From: Haloplanus sp. HW8-1
GTDB lineage: Archaea > Halobacteriota > Halobacteria > Halobacteriales > Haloferacaceae
Length of the DNA stretch: 64,000 bases
Reading direction: 5' to 3'
Assembly (NCBI RefSeq): GCF_023703795.1
Contig: NZ_CP098518.1
Location: forward strand, 744,001 to 808,000
Below, piece after piece: positions 33,816-42,675 of this stretch (positions are counted from its first letter, which is position 1; every line of letters starts with the position of its first letter). Made by a program: the position numbers and the translations under genes. Under the pieces are notes generated by a model. The model was not told where the DNA came from and made no database searches. It was given only the letters and a program-made list of their open reading frames with translations.

Positions 33816-33884
33816 CCGCCGCAACCGCCTCGTATCGCGCAACGACCACCGGTCACGACGCCCGGGAGTCCGACGGCGGGGTGG

Positions 33885-34322
33885 TCAGTCGTCCGCGCCG
33901 ATGTCGACGACGAGCACCGGCACCGTCGCGTTCTCGACGACGCGGTCGGTGACGCTACCCAAGTGAGCGAGGCGATCCCGTCCCGTCCGGCCGTGGGTGC
34001 CCATCACGACGGCGTCGACGTCCGTCTCCTCGGCGTAGCCCAGAATGGCCTTGTAGGGGATGCCCTCGCGGATCTCGGTCACGGCGTCGAGGTCGGCGTC
34101 CGCCGCGCGCTCGGCGACGGCGGCGACGGCGTTCTCGCCGCGGTCGGTCAGCCGGTCGATCAGGGCCTCGCGGTCCTCGTCGGCCGCGAGTTCGAACCGC
34201 CGGTCGACGACGTAGAGGGCGTGGACCGTCGCGTCGTGGTTCCGTGCCATCTCGAGGGCGTGGTCGAGCGTCCGGTCGACGCCGTCGCTCCCGTCCGTGG
34301 GGACGAGTATCGCGTCGTACAT
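33885..34322 (-). CDS. Universal stress protein (UspA family)
   Basis: I choose ATG 34322 (Met-Tyr-Asp-Ala-Ile-Leu-Val-Pro-Thr-Asp-Gly-Ser). The 145-residue protein has the ATP-binding pattern Gly-Thr-His-Gly-Arg-Thr-Gly-Arg-Asp-Arg followed by Gly-Ser-Val-Thr near 115-130, and ends in Pro-Val-Leu-Val-Val. It is a typical nucleotide-binding Usp dimer subunit. Expression conditions cannot be inferred. Confidence 0.92.
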   Translation of the reverse strand: MYDAILVPTDGSDGVDRTLDHALEMARNHDATVHALYVVDRRFELAADEDREALIDRLTDRGENAVAAVAERAADADLDAVTEIREGIPYKAILGYAEETDVDAVVMGTHGRTGRDRLAHLGSVTDRVVENATVPVLVVDIGADD

Positions 34323-34428
34323 GACGGCTCGTTCGACCCCGGAGCACTTGAATGGGGGCGCCGGCACCGTTTCTGCGACTGTGAGTGGCCGTAACGTACA
34401 TGATGGTCCCCGCCACTCATGCGAACGT

Positions 34429-34584
34429 ATGCCGAGCTGTCAGAACTGTGGTTCCTTCGTCACCGACGACTACGTCCGGGTGTTCGCCCCGTCCGGCATG
34501 ACCGAACCGCGCGTCTGTCCGAACTGTGAGGATCTGGTCCGCGACGGCGCGGACGTACGACAGGCACGAGCGAGACGTACCTAA
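34429..34584 (+). CDS. Small zinc-ribbon protein (DUF7563-like)
   Basis: ATG 34429 gives 51 residues with Cys4-x2-Cys7 and Cys30-x2-Cys33, a complete zinc-ribbon set. The core Asn-Cys-Gly-Ser-Phe-Val-Thr-x2-Tyr-x-Arg-Val-Phe is what I recall of a haloarchaeal family with no known role. It could be a small nucleic-acid- or protein-binding zinc finger. It lies 32 bp before the diphthine synthase gene. Confidence 0.8.
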   Translation: MPSCQNCGSFVTDDYVRVFAPSGMTEPRVCPNCEDLVRDGADVRQARARRT

Positions 34585-34616
34585 CCGTTTAACCCTCCCG
34601 GCGTCCCACGGCCCGT

Positions 34617-35411
34617 ATGCTCACCTTCGTCGGCCTCGGCCTCTACGACGAGCGGTCGATAACGGTCGAGGGACGCGACGCCCTCCGTGCGGCCGACCGT
34701 GCGTTTGCCGAGTTCTACACCAGTCGCCTCGTCGGCACCAGCGTCGAGGCCCTCGAAGCCCACCACGGTGTCGACATCGAGGTGCGCGACCGGGCGGGTG
34801 TCGAGCAGGAGCCGGGTCCCATCCTCGACGCCGCCGAGGCGGGCGACGCCGTCTTCCTGACCGCCGGCGACGCCATGATCTCGACGACCCACGTCGACCT
34901 CCGACTGCGCGCCGTCGACCGGGGAATCGACACGCGGGTCGTCCACGGCGTCACGGCTCAATCGGCCGCCAGCGGGCTCACTGGCCTTCAGAACTACCGC
35001 TTCGGCAAGGCCGTCACTCTCCCCTTTCCCCGGGCTCACGGCGGGGGAGACGTGCCGGCGTCGGTCGTCGACTCCGTCGCGGCCAACCGGGAGCGGGGCC
35101 TCCACACCCTCGTCTATCTCGACATCAAGGTCGACGACGGCCGAGGGCCCGACGCGGGCGAGCGGTTCATGACCGCCGACGTGGCCGCCGGACTGCTGGC
35201 GACGGAGTGGCCCGACCGTCTCGGCGTCGTCGTAGCACGGGCGGGGAGTCCCGACCCCGTCGTCGCCGCGGATCGCCTCGAAAGGCTCGCCGGCCGCGAC
35301 TTCGGCGCCCCCCTTCACCTGCTGGTGTTGCCGGACGACGTCCACCACCTCGAGGCGGACGCGCTCCGGACGCTCGCGGGCGCGCCGGACGACTCGCTCC
35401 CCGACGAATAG
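34617..35411 (+). CDS. dph5: Diphthine synthase
   Basis: This 264-residue protein begins Met-Leu-Thr-Phe-Val-Gly-Leu-Gly-Leu-Tyr-Asp, the DphB/Dph5 signature of the tetrapyrrole-methylase fold, and has the Gly-Asp-Ala-Met SAM loop near 87. It methylates the modified histidine of elongation factor 2 during diphthamide synthesis. A hairpin with a T-run follows directly. A TTTAACC box about 25 bp upstream suggests a leaderless transcript. Confidence 0.94.
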   Translation: MLTFVGLGLYDERSITVEGRDALRAADRAFAEFYTSRLVGTSVEALEAHHGVDIEVRDRAGVEQEPGPILDAAEAGDAVFLTAGDAMISTTHVDLRLRAVDRGIDTRVVHGVTAQSAASGLTGLQNYRFGKAVTLPFPRAHGGGDVPASVVDSVAANRERGLHTLVYLDIKVDDGRGPDAGERFMTADVAAGLLATEWPDRLGVVVARAGSPDPVVAADRLERLAGRDFGAPLHLLVLPDDVHHLEADALRTLAGAPDDSLPDE

Positions 35412-35416
35412 TCGAC

Positions 35417-35438
35417 GCATGGCACACCATGCCTTTTT
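35417..35438 (+). terminator. Hairpin plus T-run after dph5
   Basis: A perfect 6-bp stem (GCATGG / CCATGC) with a 4-base loop is followed by C and five Ts, 6 bp after the dph5 stop. A second GGGGC-TAA-GCCCC hairpin lies at 35448-35460. Archaea terminate mainly at T-runs, so this is a good candidate. Confidence 0.6.
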
Positions 35439-35460
35439 GAGGACCGTGGGGCTAAGCCCC

Positions 35461-35710
35461 CGCCGAGGAGAGAAATTTCAATATATTGTCGAATCTACTC
35501 CGGAACGTAGGTTTCGTCCAAAAATTTAACCGACCCTCTCACCATCTACCGGTGGGAGGCGGACGGGGTCGGCAGGCTCTGTGGTCGGGTGATGCCCGCC
35601 AGTGCGACATGCCAACTCGCGATCAGGAACAACACACCCTGCCCACGAAAGCATTGTGGCCGTCTCCCGCCGTTTCGACGGGTCGGGCGTCGACGAACCG
35701 TGACGTCGGC
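35461..35710. other. AT-rich intergenic stretch
   Basis: There is no convincing gene. It contains an AT-rich block (about 35470-35530, with AATATATTG and AAAATTTAA) unlike its surroundings, then GC-rich sequence up to the artA stop. It could be a promoter with no recognisable gene behind it or a scar. Confidence 0.4.
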
Positions 35711-36655
35711 TCAGTCCGCACCCGGACCCAGTTCGCCGGAGTCCGGTAGATCCAGTGCTTCCCGGAGGTCGTACTCCTCCCGGGTGACGACATAGAGGAC
35801 GTCCTCGACGACCGTCAGCAGTTCGGGGAGTTCACGCACGACGAGGTAGGTGACGCCGACGAGAGCGACCACCGCGAGCACCTGGCTGATGACGCGATCC
35901 GAGAGGTAAAACGAGACCTTGTAGGGGTCGGTCCCGCCGAACAGGAAGAGCACTTCTTCGACGAACCACTGCATGTACTGTTTGCCGAACATCAGGCCGA
36001 TGAAGGTCGTTCGGGCGATGTTGAGGACGTAGATGATCGGCACCGCGATCGCGAGCGCACGGAGTTTCCGTGCCAGCGGCGCGTCGACGGCGGCGATCAG
36101 GCCGACGAAGATGGCGATGCTTCCCAGTCCCGTACAGGCGAGAATGATCGAGAACAGGATGACGTGCCCACCGTCGGTGACGAACTTGAACGTGTTGAGA
36201 TATCCCTGATCGCCCTCGACGAGGGTCGGATCGTAGCCGAGCAGTTGCATCGCCCACTCGGTCTGTGCCGTGGTGTGCGAGATGAGGACGTGACGGGGCG
36301 AGGGGAGCGCGAGACCGCCCATCGTGAGCGCCGGAATCGTCTCGAAGGGGAGATAGGCCACGCCCATGACGGCGATGGCCTTCGAGAGGACGAACAGCGA
36401 GTCCCGGCCGTCGTAGAGGAGCCACCCGACGTACAGCGACGCGGGGACCGCGATCAGGGAGAGTACGCCCTCGACGAAACTCTTCTGTTCGAACGCGAAG
36501 TGGGGGACGAGCGCGGCCCAGAAGGCCGCGAAGACTGCCCACGCGGCGACCGTCACGGCTCGAGCGCTCGCCCGCTCCCGGCCCCGGAGGACGGCACCGG
36601 CCAGAAAGAGGCCGATGACGACCCACGCCAGGACGTCGGTGAACGGGCCTGCCAT
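35711..36655 (-). CDS. artA: Archaeosortase A
   Basis: This 314-residue protein has about eight membrane helices and the exosortase/archaeosortase catalytic triad: Cys174 (Leu-Ala-Cys-Thr-Gly-Leu-Gly-Ser), Arg215 (Asn-Ile-Ala-Arg-Thr-Thr) and Arg254 (Ser-Asp-Arg-Val). ArtA removes the C-terminal PGF-CTERM helix of surface proteins such as the S-layer glycoprotein and enables lipid attachment. No PGF-CTERM protein is visible in the window. The length and triad spacing match characterised haloarchaeal ArtA. Confidence 0.94.
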   Translation of the reverse strand: MAGPFTDVLAWVVIGLFLAGAVLRGRERASARAVTVAAWAVFAAFWAALVPHFAFEQKSFVEGVLSLIAVPASLYVGWLLYDGRDSLFVLSKAIAVMGVAYLPFETIPALTMGGLALPSPRHVLISHTTAQTEWAMQLLGYDPTLVEGDQGYLNTFKFVTDGGHVILFSIILACTGLGSIAIFVGLIAAVDAPLARKLRALAIAVPIIYVLNIARTTFIGLMFGKQYMQWFVEEVLFLFGGTDPYKVSFYLSDRVISQVLAVVALVGVTYLVVRELPELLTVVEDVLYVVTREEYDLREALDLPDSGELGPGAD

Positions 36656-36694
36656 GGCTGGGACAACGACGTCGACAGATAAATCCCTTGTCGT

Positions 36695-37777
36695 TCAGGG
36701 AACGCGCACGGTCACGTCCGGCATGTCGCCCATGAGGCCACCGAAGGCCGTCTCGTACCCCTCGTGGCGCGCCGTCTGAGGCTGGACGGTGACCGACAGG
36801 GTGAGGTCGTCGCCGGACGCCACGCCGTCGACGACCGCGCCGTAGTGATAGCCGAGTTCCGGATCGAGCGTCCGCTCGAACGCACCCTCGTAGATGGTTC
36901 GACCGTCGCGTTCGAGACGGCCGGACAGCCCCATCGCCGGGATCACCATCCGGTTGTAGCGGGTTCGCGCCGAGACGACGAGATAGGTCCCGTCGGCGCT
37001 CCCGTCGATTCCCTCCGGCAAGGCGTCGAGTGCGGTCACGACCAGGCGGGCGTCGTTGCTCGTCCCCGACCCGAGGACTCGGCCGGGTAGCTCCGATTCG
37101 AGCGGCGCGAACGAGGCGGGGAGTCCGTCCATCCGCATCGGCTCGACCGCCCCCGGCGTGGCGACCTTCTCCTCCAAGGTGCGAAACTCGATCCCCTCTT
37201 TGGCCGACTGGCTGTACTCGAACGGGATCGTCACGGTCGCCGGGTCGGTAAAGCGCCCCGCGAACGCCCCCGTCCGCCGGGTGGCCATCGCTCCGATGCT
37301 CAACCGGACCTCGTAGGTTCCGTCGCCCTCAAGTCCGAAGTTCGCCCCGTAATGGAAGCCCATGGGCTGGGAGAGCATGGGGTAGATGGCCTCTTGGGAC
37401 ACCAGCGAGCCGTCGCGATAGATCTCCGCGGACAGGCCGGTGTCGGGCAGTATTGTCCTCGTCTTGGGGTCCCAGATGCTCGCCATAAGGTGGACGGCGT
37501 CGTCGCTCTCGATGTCGGTGAGCGAGACGCTCTCACCGGTGACGTTCCAGAATCGGTGTGGGTAGCTGTACATGAGTCCCGCCGCGTAGTCGCCGCTCGT
37601 CGCCCTGCCTGCCATCGACATACCTTCGACGTGGCTCGGGTAGTAGACGCCGTCGGGGCGGTCCTCGGGGACCGGCGGCACCCCGACGGCCCGCGTCTCG
37701 ACCAGGCTGGAACAGCCCGCGAGCGCCAGCGCTCCCGACAGGGCGACTCCCGTCCGGAGCAGTTCGCGGCGCTTCAT
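36695..37777 (-). CDS. P19-like surface lipoprotein (DUF7350-type)
   Basis: This 360-residue protein has an Arg-Arg signal and Leu-Ala-Gly-Cys lipobox (Cys22). Two beta-sandwich repeats each carry a Gly-x-His-Tyr-Gly motif (Met-Gly-Phe-His-Tyr-Gly and Leu-Gly-Tyr-His-Tyr-Gly), with Met-Ser-Met-Ala-Gly near 53. His/Met sites of this kind bind Cu and Fe in P19/FetP proteins of bacterial iron uptake. It is encoded 55 bp after the DyP-like gene on the same strand. Iron acquisition is inferred from that pairing; copper is also possible. Confidence 0.72.
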   Translation of the reverse strand: MKRRELLRTGVALSGALALAGCSSLVETRAVGVPPVPEDRPDGVYYPSHVEGMSMAGRATSGDYAAGLMYSYPHRFWNVTGESVSLTDIESDDAVHLMASIWDPKTRTILPDTGLSAEIYRDGSLVSQEAIYPMLSQPMGFHYGANFGLEGDGTYEVRLSIGAMATRRTGAFAGRFTDPATVTIPFEYSQSAKEGIEFRTLEEKVATPGAVEPMRMDGLPASFAPLESELPGRVLGSGTSNDARLVVTALDALPEGIDGSADGTYLVVSARTRYNRMVIPAMGLSGRLERDGRTIYEGAFERTLDPELGYHYGAVVDGVASGDDLTLSVTVQPQTARHEGYETAFGGLMGDMPDVTVRVP

Positions 37778-37832
37778 ACGCCCCCTGGGGACTCGTCGGG
37801 AAAACCGGTTCTGGTCCGGTCGTCGAACGCCG

Positions 37833-39128
37833 TCACGATCCGGTGGGGCTGGGCGTCGGCAACGCCCGATGGTGGCGCGGCGGGACGAGGAAGTAGCCCC
37901 GTCGGCGGACGAAGATGTATTCGAGGATGCCGTTGTTGACCCGCTGGCGGACCGCCGGCGTCAGTTCGGTCAGGTCCGTCCCGTTCATCGCCCGTCGCAC
38001 CTCCTCGAACGCCGCGACGTGCCGCTGGAGCGACGGGAAATGCAGGCTCGCGACCGGTTGGTCCGAGCCGATGTCGTCGGTCGACTCGAAGTGTCGGCGG
38101 AGGAGACGGACGTTTCCCGCCGCGTCGCGGTTTGCCCCCGCCGCCTTCTGGGCGTGACCCACCCGGCCGTACTCGTCGGCATCGGCGGCGACGTCGTCGA
38201 CGAACCGATCGATCCCGCTCGACGAACCCAGGTTGCTTCCGATCCCCTCGACGAGATTCTCCTCGGCGTGGCCCGGGCTGAACATCTCCATCACGCGTTC
38301 CTCGTATGACTGCTCCTCGTACCAGTCGTCGAGGCGCTGTCGGAGGTTGGCGATCACCTTCGTCGTCCCGCCGGCGAAGGGTCCCGAGTCGATGGCGACG
38401 TAGTCCTCGGTCGCCTGGTTTCCGCGGAAGCCCGCCTCGAACCCCATGAACAGTGGCGACGCCTCGGGGACGGGCTGCGAGTCCGGAATCCCCGCCGCGT
38501 CCTGGTGGTTCGCGGGCAGGCCGGCGCCGACGAATCCGGTCCGCCGGGAGACCACCGTGGCTACGTCGGTCAGCGGGGGCACCTCCTCCCCGTTGGCCGT
38601 CGTCCGCTCGCCCCGAAGGGCGCGGTCGGCCGCCAGCACGGCGTCGGCACGGTCGCTCGTGAGGTGGAGCACCGCGTCCTGCAGGTCGAAGGTCGGCGAC
38701 TCGAACGGCGACAGCGCCCGCGGTTCGGGGAGGGACACGCCCTCCGGAAGCGACTCGTCGAACCGGTCGAAGTAAGCCGGCGAGTAGGCAATGGAGTGGA
38801 GCAGTCCCTCGTGGCTCCACGCGTAGGCCCGGTCGAGTGCGTCGAGCGCGTCGGCGAGGGCCCGCCGGTCGGCGTCGGTGGGTCGACCGTCTACCCGGAA
38901 ATCGAGATAGAGGAGGATCTGGTGGGCCGGGAGCTGCGTGTTGCCGTGCTCGTCGTGGCGGACGTACGCCCGCCAAGCGTGCTGGCGCGGCGGCTTGGCC
39001 GCGGGGTCGCCGGTCGGCACGGGGTCGTCGTCGACGCGGTCGAGACAGGCGCTCAGCGCGCTCGCGCCGCCGAGTGCGACGGCCGTCTTCAGGACGGCAC
39101 GCCGCGAGCGGTTTCCTTCGGGGGACAT
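37833..39128 (-). CDS. DyP-type peroxidase-like lipoprotein (EfeB-like)
   Basis: This 431-residue protein has a Tat-like Ser-Arg-Arg start and Leu-Ser-Ala-Cys (Cys28). The middle segment Met-Gly-Phe-Glu-Ala-Gly-Phe-Arg-Gly-Asn-Gln and the helix after it align with DyP/EfeB proteins. The canonical Gly-x2-Asp-Gly distal Asp is replaced (Gly-Phe-Glu-Ala-Gly), so peroxidase activity may be weak or altered. EfeB partners of iron importers extract or oxidise iron. It precedes the P19-like gene, and both probably face the outside. Confidence 0.68.
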   Translation of the reverse strand: MSPEGNRSRRAVLKTAVALGGASALSACLDRVDDDPVPTGDPAAKPPRQHAWRAYVRHDEHGNTQLPAHQILLYLDFRVDGRPTDADRRALADALDALDRAYAWSHEGLLHSIAYSPAYFDRFDESLPEGVSLPEPRALSPFESPTFDLQDAVLHLTSDRADAVLAADRALRGERTTANGEEVPPLTDVATVVSRRTGFVGAGLPANHQDAAGIPDSQPVPEASPLFMGFEAGFRGNQATEDYVAIDSGPFAGGTTKVIANLRQRLDDWYEEQSYEERVMEMFSPGHAEENLVEGIGSNLGSSSGIDRFVDDVAADADEYGRVGHAQKAAGANRDAAGNVRLLRRHFESTDDIGSDQPVASLHFPSLQRHVAAFEEVRRAMNGTDLTELTPAVRQRVNNGILEYIFVRRRGYFLVPPRHHRALPTPSPTGS

Positions 39129-39186
39129 CCGTCGTCGGCCCCTTCGGTCCTCGGGGGCAAGCGGATTGTGGTTCGGCTCTCGAACG

Positions 39187-39702
39187 CTACGTCTCCGGGA
39201 CCACCCCGTCGACCGGTCGGGTGAACCGGTCGACGAGTCGCTCCGGGAGGGAAGAGTCGACCACCCGGAGCGCCCGAGCGGTCGCCGCCGGTCGCGACGG
39301 GGCGAGGGTCACGCGACCACGGTCGTCGCGTCGTTTCTCGACGAGGTCCTGTTCGAGCAAGTGCTCCAGGTGCCACTCCAGCGTGCTGCGGGCGATTCCG
39401 AGTTGCTCGGCGACCGTTTCCGGTGGACTCGGTCCCCCGTCGATCAGGGAGAGCACCACGTCCCGTGCCGTCTCGCGGCGCAGGACGGCGATGGCGCCGC
39501 GCTCCGCGGCGTCGTACTCCGGCGTGTAGTAGTGTGTGCGGCCGTACAGCGATTCCGCGATCACGTCGTTCGACTCCTGGAGTTTCTTGAGGTGGTACTG
39601 TGCCTGCCCGGTCGCCAGGTCAAGGTCGCGGGCGAGTTCGCTGAAGTGGACCCCCGGATTGGCGGCGACGTGGCGTCGGATGCGGTCACGTGGCTGCGTC
39701 AC
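39187..39702 (-). CDS. Double winged-HTH regulator
   Basis: I choose GTG 39702 (Val-Thr-Gln-Pro-Arg-Asp-Arg-Ile-Arg). The 171-residue protein carries two winged-helix units: one around Phe-Ser-Glu-Leu-Ala-Arg-Asp-Leu-Asp-Leu with Gln-Tyr-His-Leu-Lys-Lys-Leu, the second around Val-Ala-Glu-Gln-Leu-Gly-Ile-Ala-Arg-Ser-Thr-Leu-Glu-Trp-His-Leu. No sensor domain is apparent. It lies 58 bp upstream of the DyP/P19 genes on the same strand and may regulate them. Confidence 0.8.
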   Translation of the reverse strand: MTQPRDRIRRHVAANPGVHFSELARDLDLATGQAQYHLKKLQESNDVIAESLYGRTHYYTPEYDAAERGAIAVLRRETARDVVLSLIDGGPSPPETVAEQLGIARSTLEWHLEHLLEQDLVEKRRDDRGRVTLAPSRPAATARALRVVDSSLPERLVDRFTRPVDGVVPET

Positions 39703-40032
39703 GAGGTCGACACCCCTCGGCGACGGAGCGGGCGTCGTCGACAGCCACCACAAGCCCCACCAGCACTACGTCGAAGCCGTGGTGGTTCGCCGGCGAGAGG
39801 GCTCCGGACACGCTCGCACCCACTACGGCCGACCGGCGCGACGGCGTGCAGTGGGAGCGCCGTTTCCATACGGCCCGTTCGGGTCGTGCGTACCTGAACG
39901 CTTCGGCGCCGTCGCTCGCGACCGTGCGTCGGGAGAAGTTGTGCGTGGGTGATGTCCCGGATGGGAATCACCTGCATCGCCACGTCGGCGTGGGCCTCCG
40001 TGGGCGGCGGGTCGAGCGACCCACCTGTGCGA

Positions 40033-40117
40033 TGCGTGGGACCGGATTCGAACCGGCGGACCCCTATGGGACAGCGCCCTCAACGCTGCGCCGTTGGCCT
40101 GGCTTGGCTACCCACGC
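40033..40117 (-). tRNA. tRNA-Leu (GAG)
   Basis: This is an 85-nt type II tRNA with a long variable arm. The acceptor stem pairs 5' GCGTGGG with 3' CCCACGC and the discriminator is A. The anticodon stem CAGCG/CGCTG encloses loop TTGAGGG with anticodon GAG, reading CUC and CUU Leu codons. The T-arm GGTTCGAATCC is intact. CCA is not encoded. A TATA-like TTTCAAATAC lies upstream of the 5' end on the minus strand. Confidence 0.95.
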
Positions 40118-40283
40118 TCGCATGAGTTCTGCGCTTCGTCGGTACGCATACCACCGTTGTCGGGGGTATTTGAAATGGCTTTCCTTTTCCCCGCCGCCGA
40201 TCCGCTTCGTCCCCGTCGTGGTCGGCCGCCGTACTCGGCCGGAACCCGCCGTCGTTTTGTGGATCGCCGGCCCAGTATCGGCC

Positions 40284-40844
40284 ATGGCGCTTCGAGCACG
40301 GAACCGCGTGCCGGAACTGACCGCACTCCTCACTCTCGCGTCGCTCGCTCTCGTGTTCGGCGCGGTCCTCGGCGCGATCCCGCGGGGTGCGATCCCGCGC
40401 GCCCCCGAGACGGTCGTCGCCCTCATCCCCCACGCCAACGCGGTCGTCAGCACGGTCGCCGTGCTGACGATCCTCGCTGGCGTCGTCTTCGCCCGTCGGC
40501 GCGAGTTCGCGAAACACCGGGCCACGATGCTGCTCTCGGCCGGCCTCTTTGCGCTCTTTCTCGTCCTCTATCTCTACAAGGTGGCCCTCGACGGGCCGAC
40601 GGAGTTTCCCGGCCCCGAGGCCGTCTACACGTGGCTGTACCTCCCCTTGCTGGCCGTCCACATCCTCCTCGCCATCGTCTGCATCCCGCTCCTGTACTAC
40701 GTCCTCCTCCTCGCGACGACCCGCCCCGTCTCGGCGCTCGCCGACACCGCCCACGCCCGCGTCGGGCGGGTGGCTGCGACCCTCTGGCTCGTCTCGTTCG
40801 TCCTCGGAAACGCCGTCTACGCCCTCCTGTACGTGGTCTACTGA
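40284..40844 (+). CDS. DUF420 membrane protein
   Basis: ATG 40284 gives 186 residues with five or six helices and conserved histidines in the second (Leu-Ile-Pro-His-Ala-Asn-Ala-Val), third (Phe-Ala-Lys-His-Arg) and fourth helices (Leu-Ala-Val-His-Ile-Leu-Leu), as in DUF420 proteins related to heme-copper oxidase assembly or subunit families. The histidines could bind heme or copper. Its partner oxidase is not adjacent. Confidence 0.83.
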   Translation: MALRARNRVPELTALLTLASLALVFGAVLGAIPRGAIPRAPETVVALIPHANAVVSTVAVLTILAGVVFARRREFAKHRATMLLSAGLFALFLVLYLYKVALDGPTEFPGPEAVYTWLYLPLLAVHILLAIVCIPLLYYVLLLATTRPVSALADTAHARVGRVAATLWLVSFVLGNAVYALLYVVY

Positions 40845-40886
40845 GCGGCGTGGCAACTAAGACGGCGGTGGCGCAATCGGCCGACG

Positions 40887-42389
40887 ATGCCACCCGAGGA
40901 CAGCGACCCCGACCCCGACCCCGACCCGAGTCGGGCGCCCGCACTCGTCGAGCGACTCGCCGCCCCGGAGCCCTCGGTCCGGCGCGACGCGATCGAGCGC
41001 CTCGCGTCGCTGGCCGAGACGCATCCGGCCCGCGTCGCCCGGGGGGCGTCGGCGATCCGCGACCGCCTCGACGACCCCGACCCTGCCGTCCGCGCGATTG
41101 CGTGTCGACTCGTCGGCACGCTCGGCCTCGTCGACGCCGAGTCACGGCTTCGGGAGCGGCGCCTCGACGACGACCCGGCGGTGAGCGAGGCCGCACGCGA
41201 CGCACTCGACCGCCTCGACGGCGCCGAACCGGTCGTTCCCGCCGACGGAACGGAACCGATCACTCCCGAGGACGGGGGCCGGAGCGCGCGCGACGATCCG
41301 GCGGCGACGCGGACGGCCGGGACCGCCTCACCTGCCGCCGACGCGTGGCCGGCGGTCCGGTTCGACGCGTCCAACACCGGACACGCCCCGTCCGGAACGG
41401 GACCGACCGCGAGCGTCGCCGGTCGGTGGCTCGTCTCGCTGTCGGATCGGAACCCGAAGGGACACACACCCCCGACGGTGGCCGACGGGCGCGTCTACGT
41501 CGGCGACGACGGGGAACTCGTCGCCCTCTCGGCGGCCGACGGCTCCGTTCGGTGGACCACCGACGCCGGTGGCCACGACGACCCGGCGCCGCCAGTCACC
41601 GACGGGACCGTCTACGTCCCGGACGCCGAGAGCCTGCGGGCACTGGACGCCGCCGACGGCGACGAACGGTGGGTCGGTCGGACGCCCGGCGACGTGCGTG
41701 GGCCGCCGGCGGTGGCGGACGGCGTCGTCTACGCCGGCACCGACGAGGGGACCGTCGTCGCCCTCTCGGCGGCCGACGGGACCGAGTACTGGCGCGCCGA
41801 TGCCGGCACCGCGGTGTACGGGCCGCCGGCGGTGACCGAGCGGCGCGTCCTGGTCGTGGCCGAGCAGGGGACGGTCGTGGCGCTGGACACCGCCGACGGG
41901 AGCGAACGGTGGCGGTTCGAGACCGACCACCGGTCGTCGTTCTCGCCGACGGTCCACGACGGAACTGTCTACGCGTCGAGTATGGGCGCCGTCCACGCGC
42001 TCTCGGCGACCGACGGGCGCGAGTCGTGGACGGTCACCACGGAGCGGGGCGTGACCGGCGAGCCGGCGGTGGCCGACGGCCGCGTCTACGTCGGGATGCG
42101 GGAACGGCTGTGTGCGCTGGATGCCACCGACGGGAGCGAGCGCTGGGTCTTCGGTATCGAACACCTCGCGCACGCAGCGCCCGCTGTCGTCGGCGGGACC
42201 GTCTACGTCGGCGCCGCCGGCGCGATGCACCCGACGTTCGGAAGCGTCCACGCGCTCGACGCTGCCGACGGGACGGAGCGGTGGCGGTTCGAGAGCGAGG
42301 AGACGGGGTTCGGCGCTCCGGCGGTGGCCGGCGGGTGTGTCTACGTGATCGGCGGCGACGGCCTCTACGCGCTGGCCGCTTCCGGGTGA
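40887..42389 (+). CDS. HEAT-repeat plus PQQ-like beta-propeller protein
   Basis: This 500-residue protein has no signal peptide. Residues 17-115 form HEAT-like helical repeats (Asp-Pro-Asp-Pro-Ala-Val-Arg). After an acidic linker, residues 145-500 form about eight propeller blades with the repeated Val-Tyr-Val-Gly and Leu-Asp-Ala-Ala-Asp-Gly-x-Glu-Arg-Trp units of PQQ-like repeats. Haloarchaeal PQQ-like proteins are usually exported; this one appears cytoplasmic and carries a helical scaffold, so it is more likely an assembly or interaction platform than a quinoprotein enzyme. Confidence 0.82.
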   Translation: MPPEDSDPDPDPDPSRAPALVERLAAPEPSVRRDAIERLASLAETHPARVARGASAIRDRLDDPDPAVRAIACRLVGTLGLVDAESRLRERRLDDDPAVSEAARDALDRLDGAEPVVPADGTEPITPEDGGRSARDDPAATRTAGTASPAADAWPAVRFDASNTGHAPSGTGPTASVAGRWLVSLSDRNPKGHTPPTVADGRVYVGDDGELVALSAADGSVRWTTDAGGHDDPAPPVTDGTVYVPDAESLRALDAADGDERWVGRTPGDVRGPPAVADGVVYAGTDEGTVVALSAADGTEYWRADAGTAVYGPPAVTERRVLVVAEQGTVVALDTADGSERWRFETDHRSSFSPTVHDGTVYASSMGAVHALSATDGRESWTVTTERGVTGEPAVADGRVYVGMRERLCALDATDGSERWVFGIEHLAHAAPAVVGGTVYVGAAGAMHPTFGSVHALDAADGTERWRFESEETGFGAPAVAGGCVYVIGGDGLYALAASG

Positions 42390-42399
42390 TCCGAACGGC

Positions 42400-42675
42400 T
42401 CACTCGGCGTACAGCGAGTAGACGATGACCGCGAACCCGACGAGCGTGAGGCTGCTCTCGATGACGACCGACTGGGAGAGCGAGAGCGCGGTGAACTGAT
42501 GGCCGACGCCCGCCAGGAGAGCCCCGGTGGTGATCAGCCCGAAGCCGATACCGAGCGCACGGAGCGCCGGCGTCCCGGTTCGTCGGTAGGCCTTGAGCGA
42601 GAGGAACGTGATGAGACTGCCGAGCAGGAGCGTGCCGGTCTTGACCGCGATGAGTACGATGCCGAGGTGACTCAT
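42400..42675 (-). CDS. Three-helix membrane protein (DUF7521-like)
   Basis: I choose ATG 42675, which overlaps the upstream HTH stop (ATGA). The 91-residue protein has three hydrophobic helices (about 4-27, 33-55 and 65-89). It corresponds to the C-terminal half of the fused protein at 939-1580. With the HTH it probably forms a two-chain membrane-associated regulator. Confidence 0.75.
   Translation of the reverse strand: MSHLGIVLIAVKTGTLLLGSLITFLSLKAYRRTGTPALRALGIGFGLITTGALLAGVGHQFTALSLSQSVVIESSLTLVGFAVIVYSLYAE

Noticed and set aside
35486-35749. Plus-strand frame of 87 codons between dph5 and artA
   Set aside because: Low-quality composition and it runs into the 3' end of artA.
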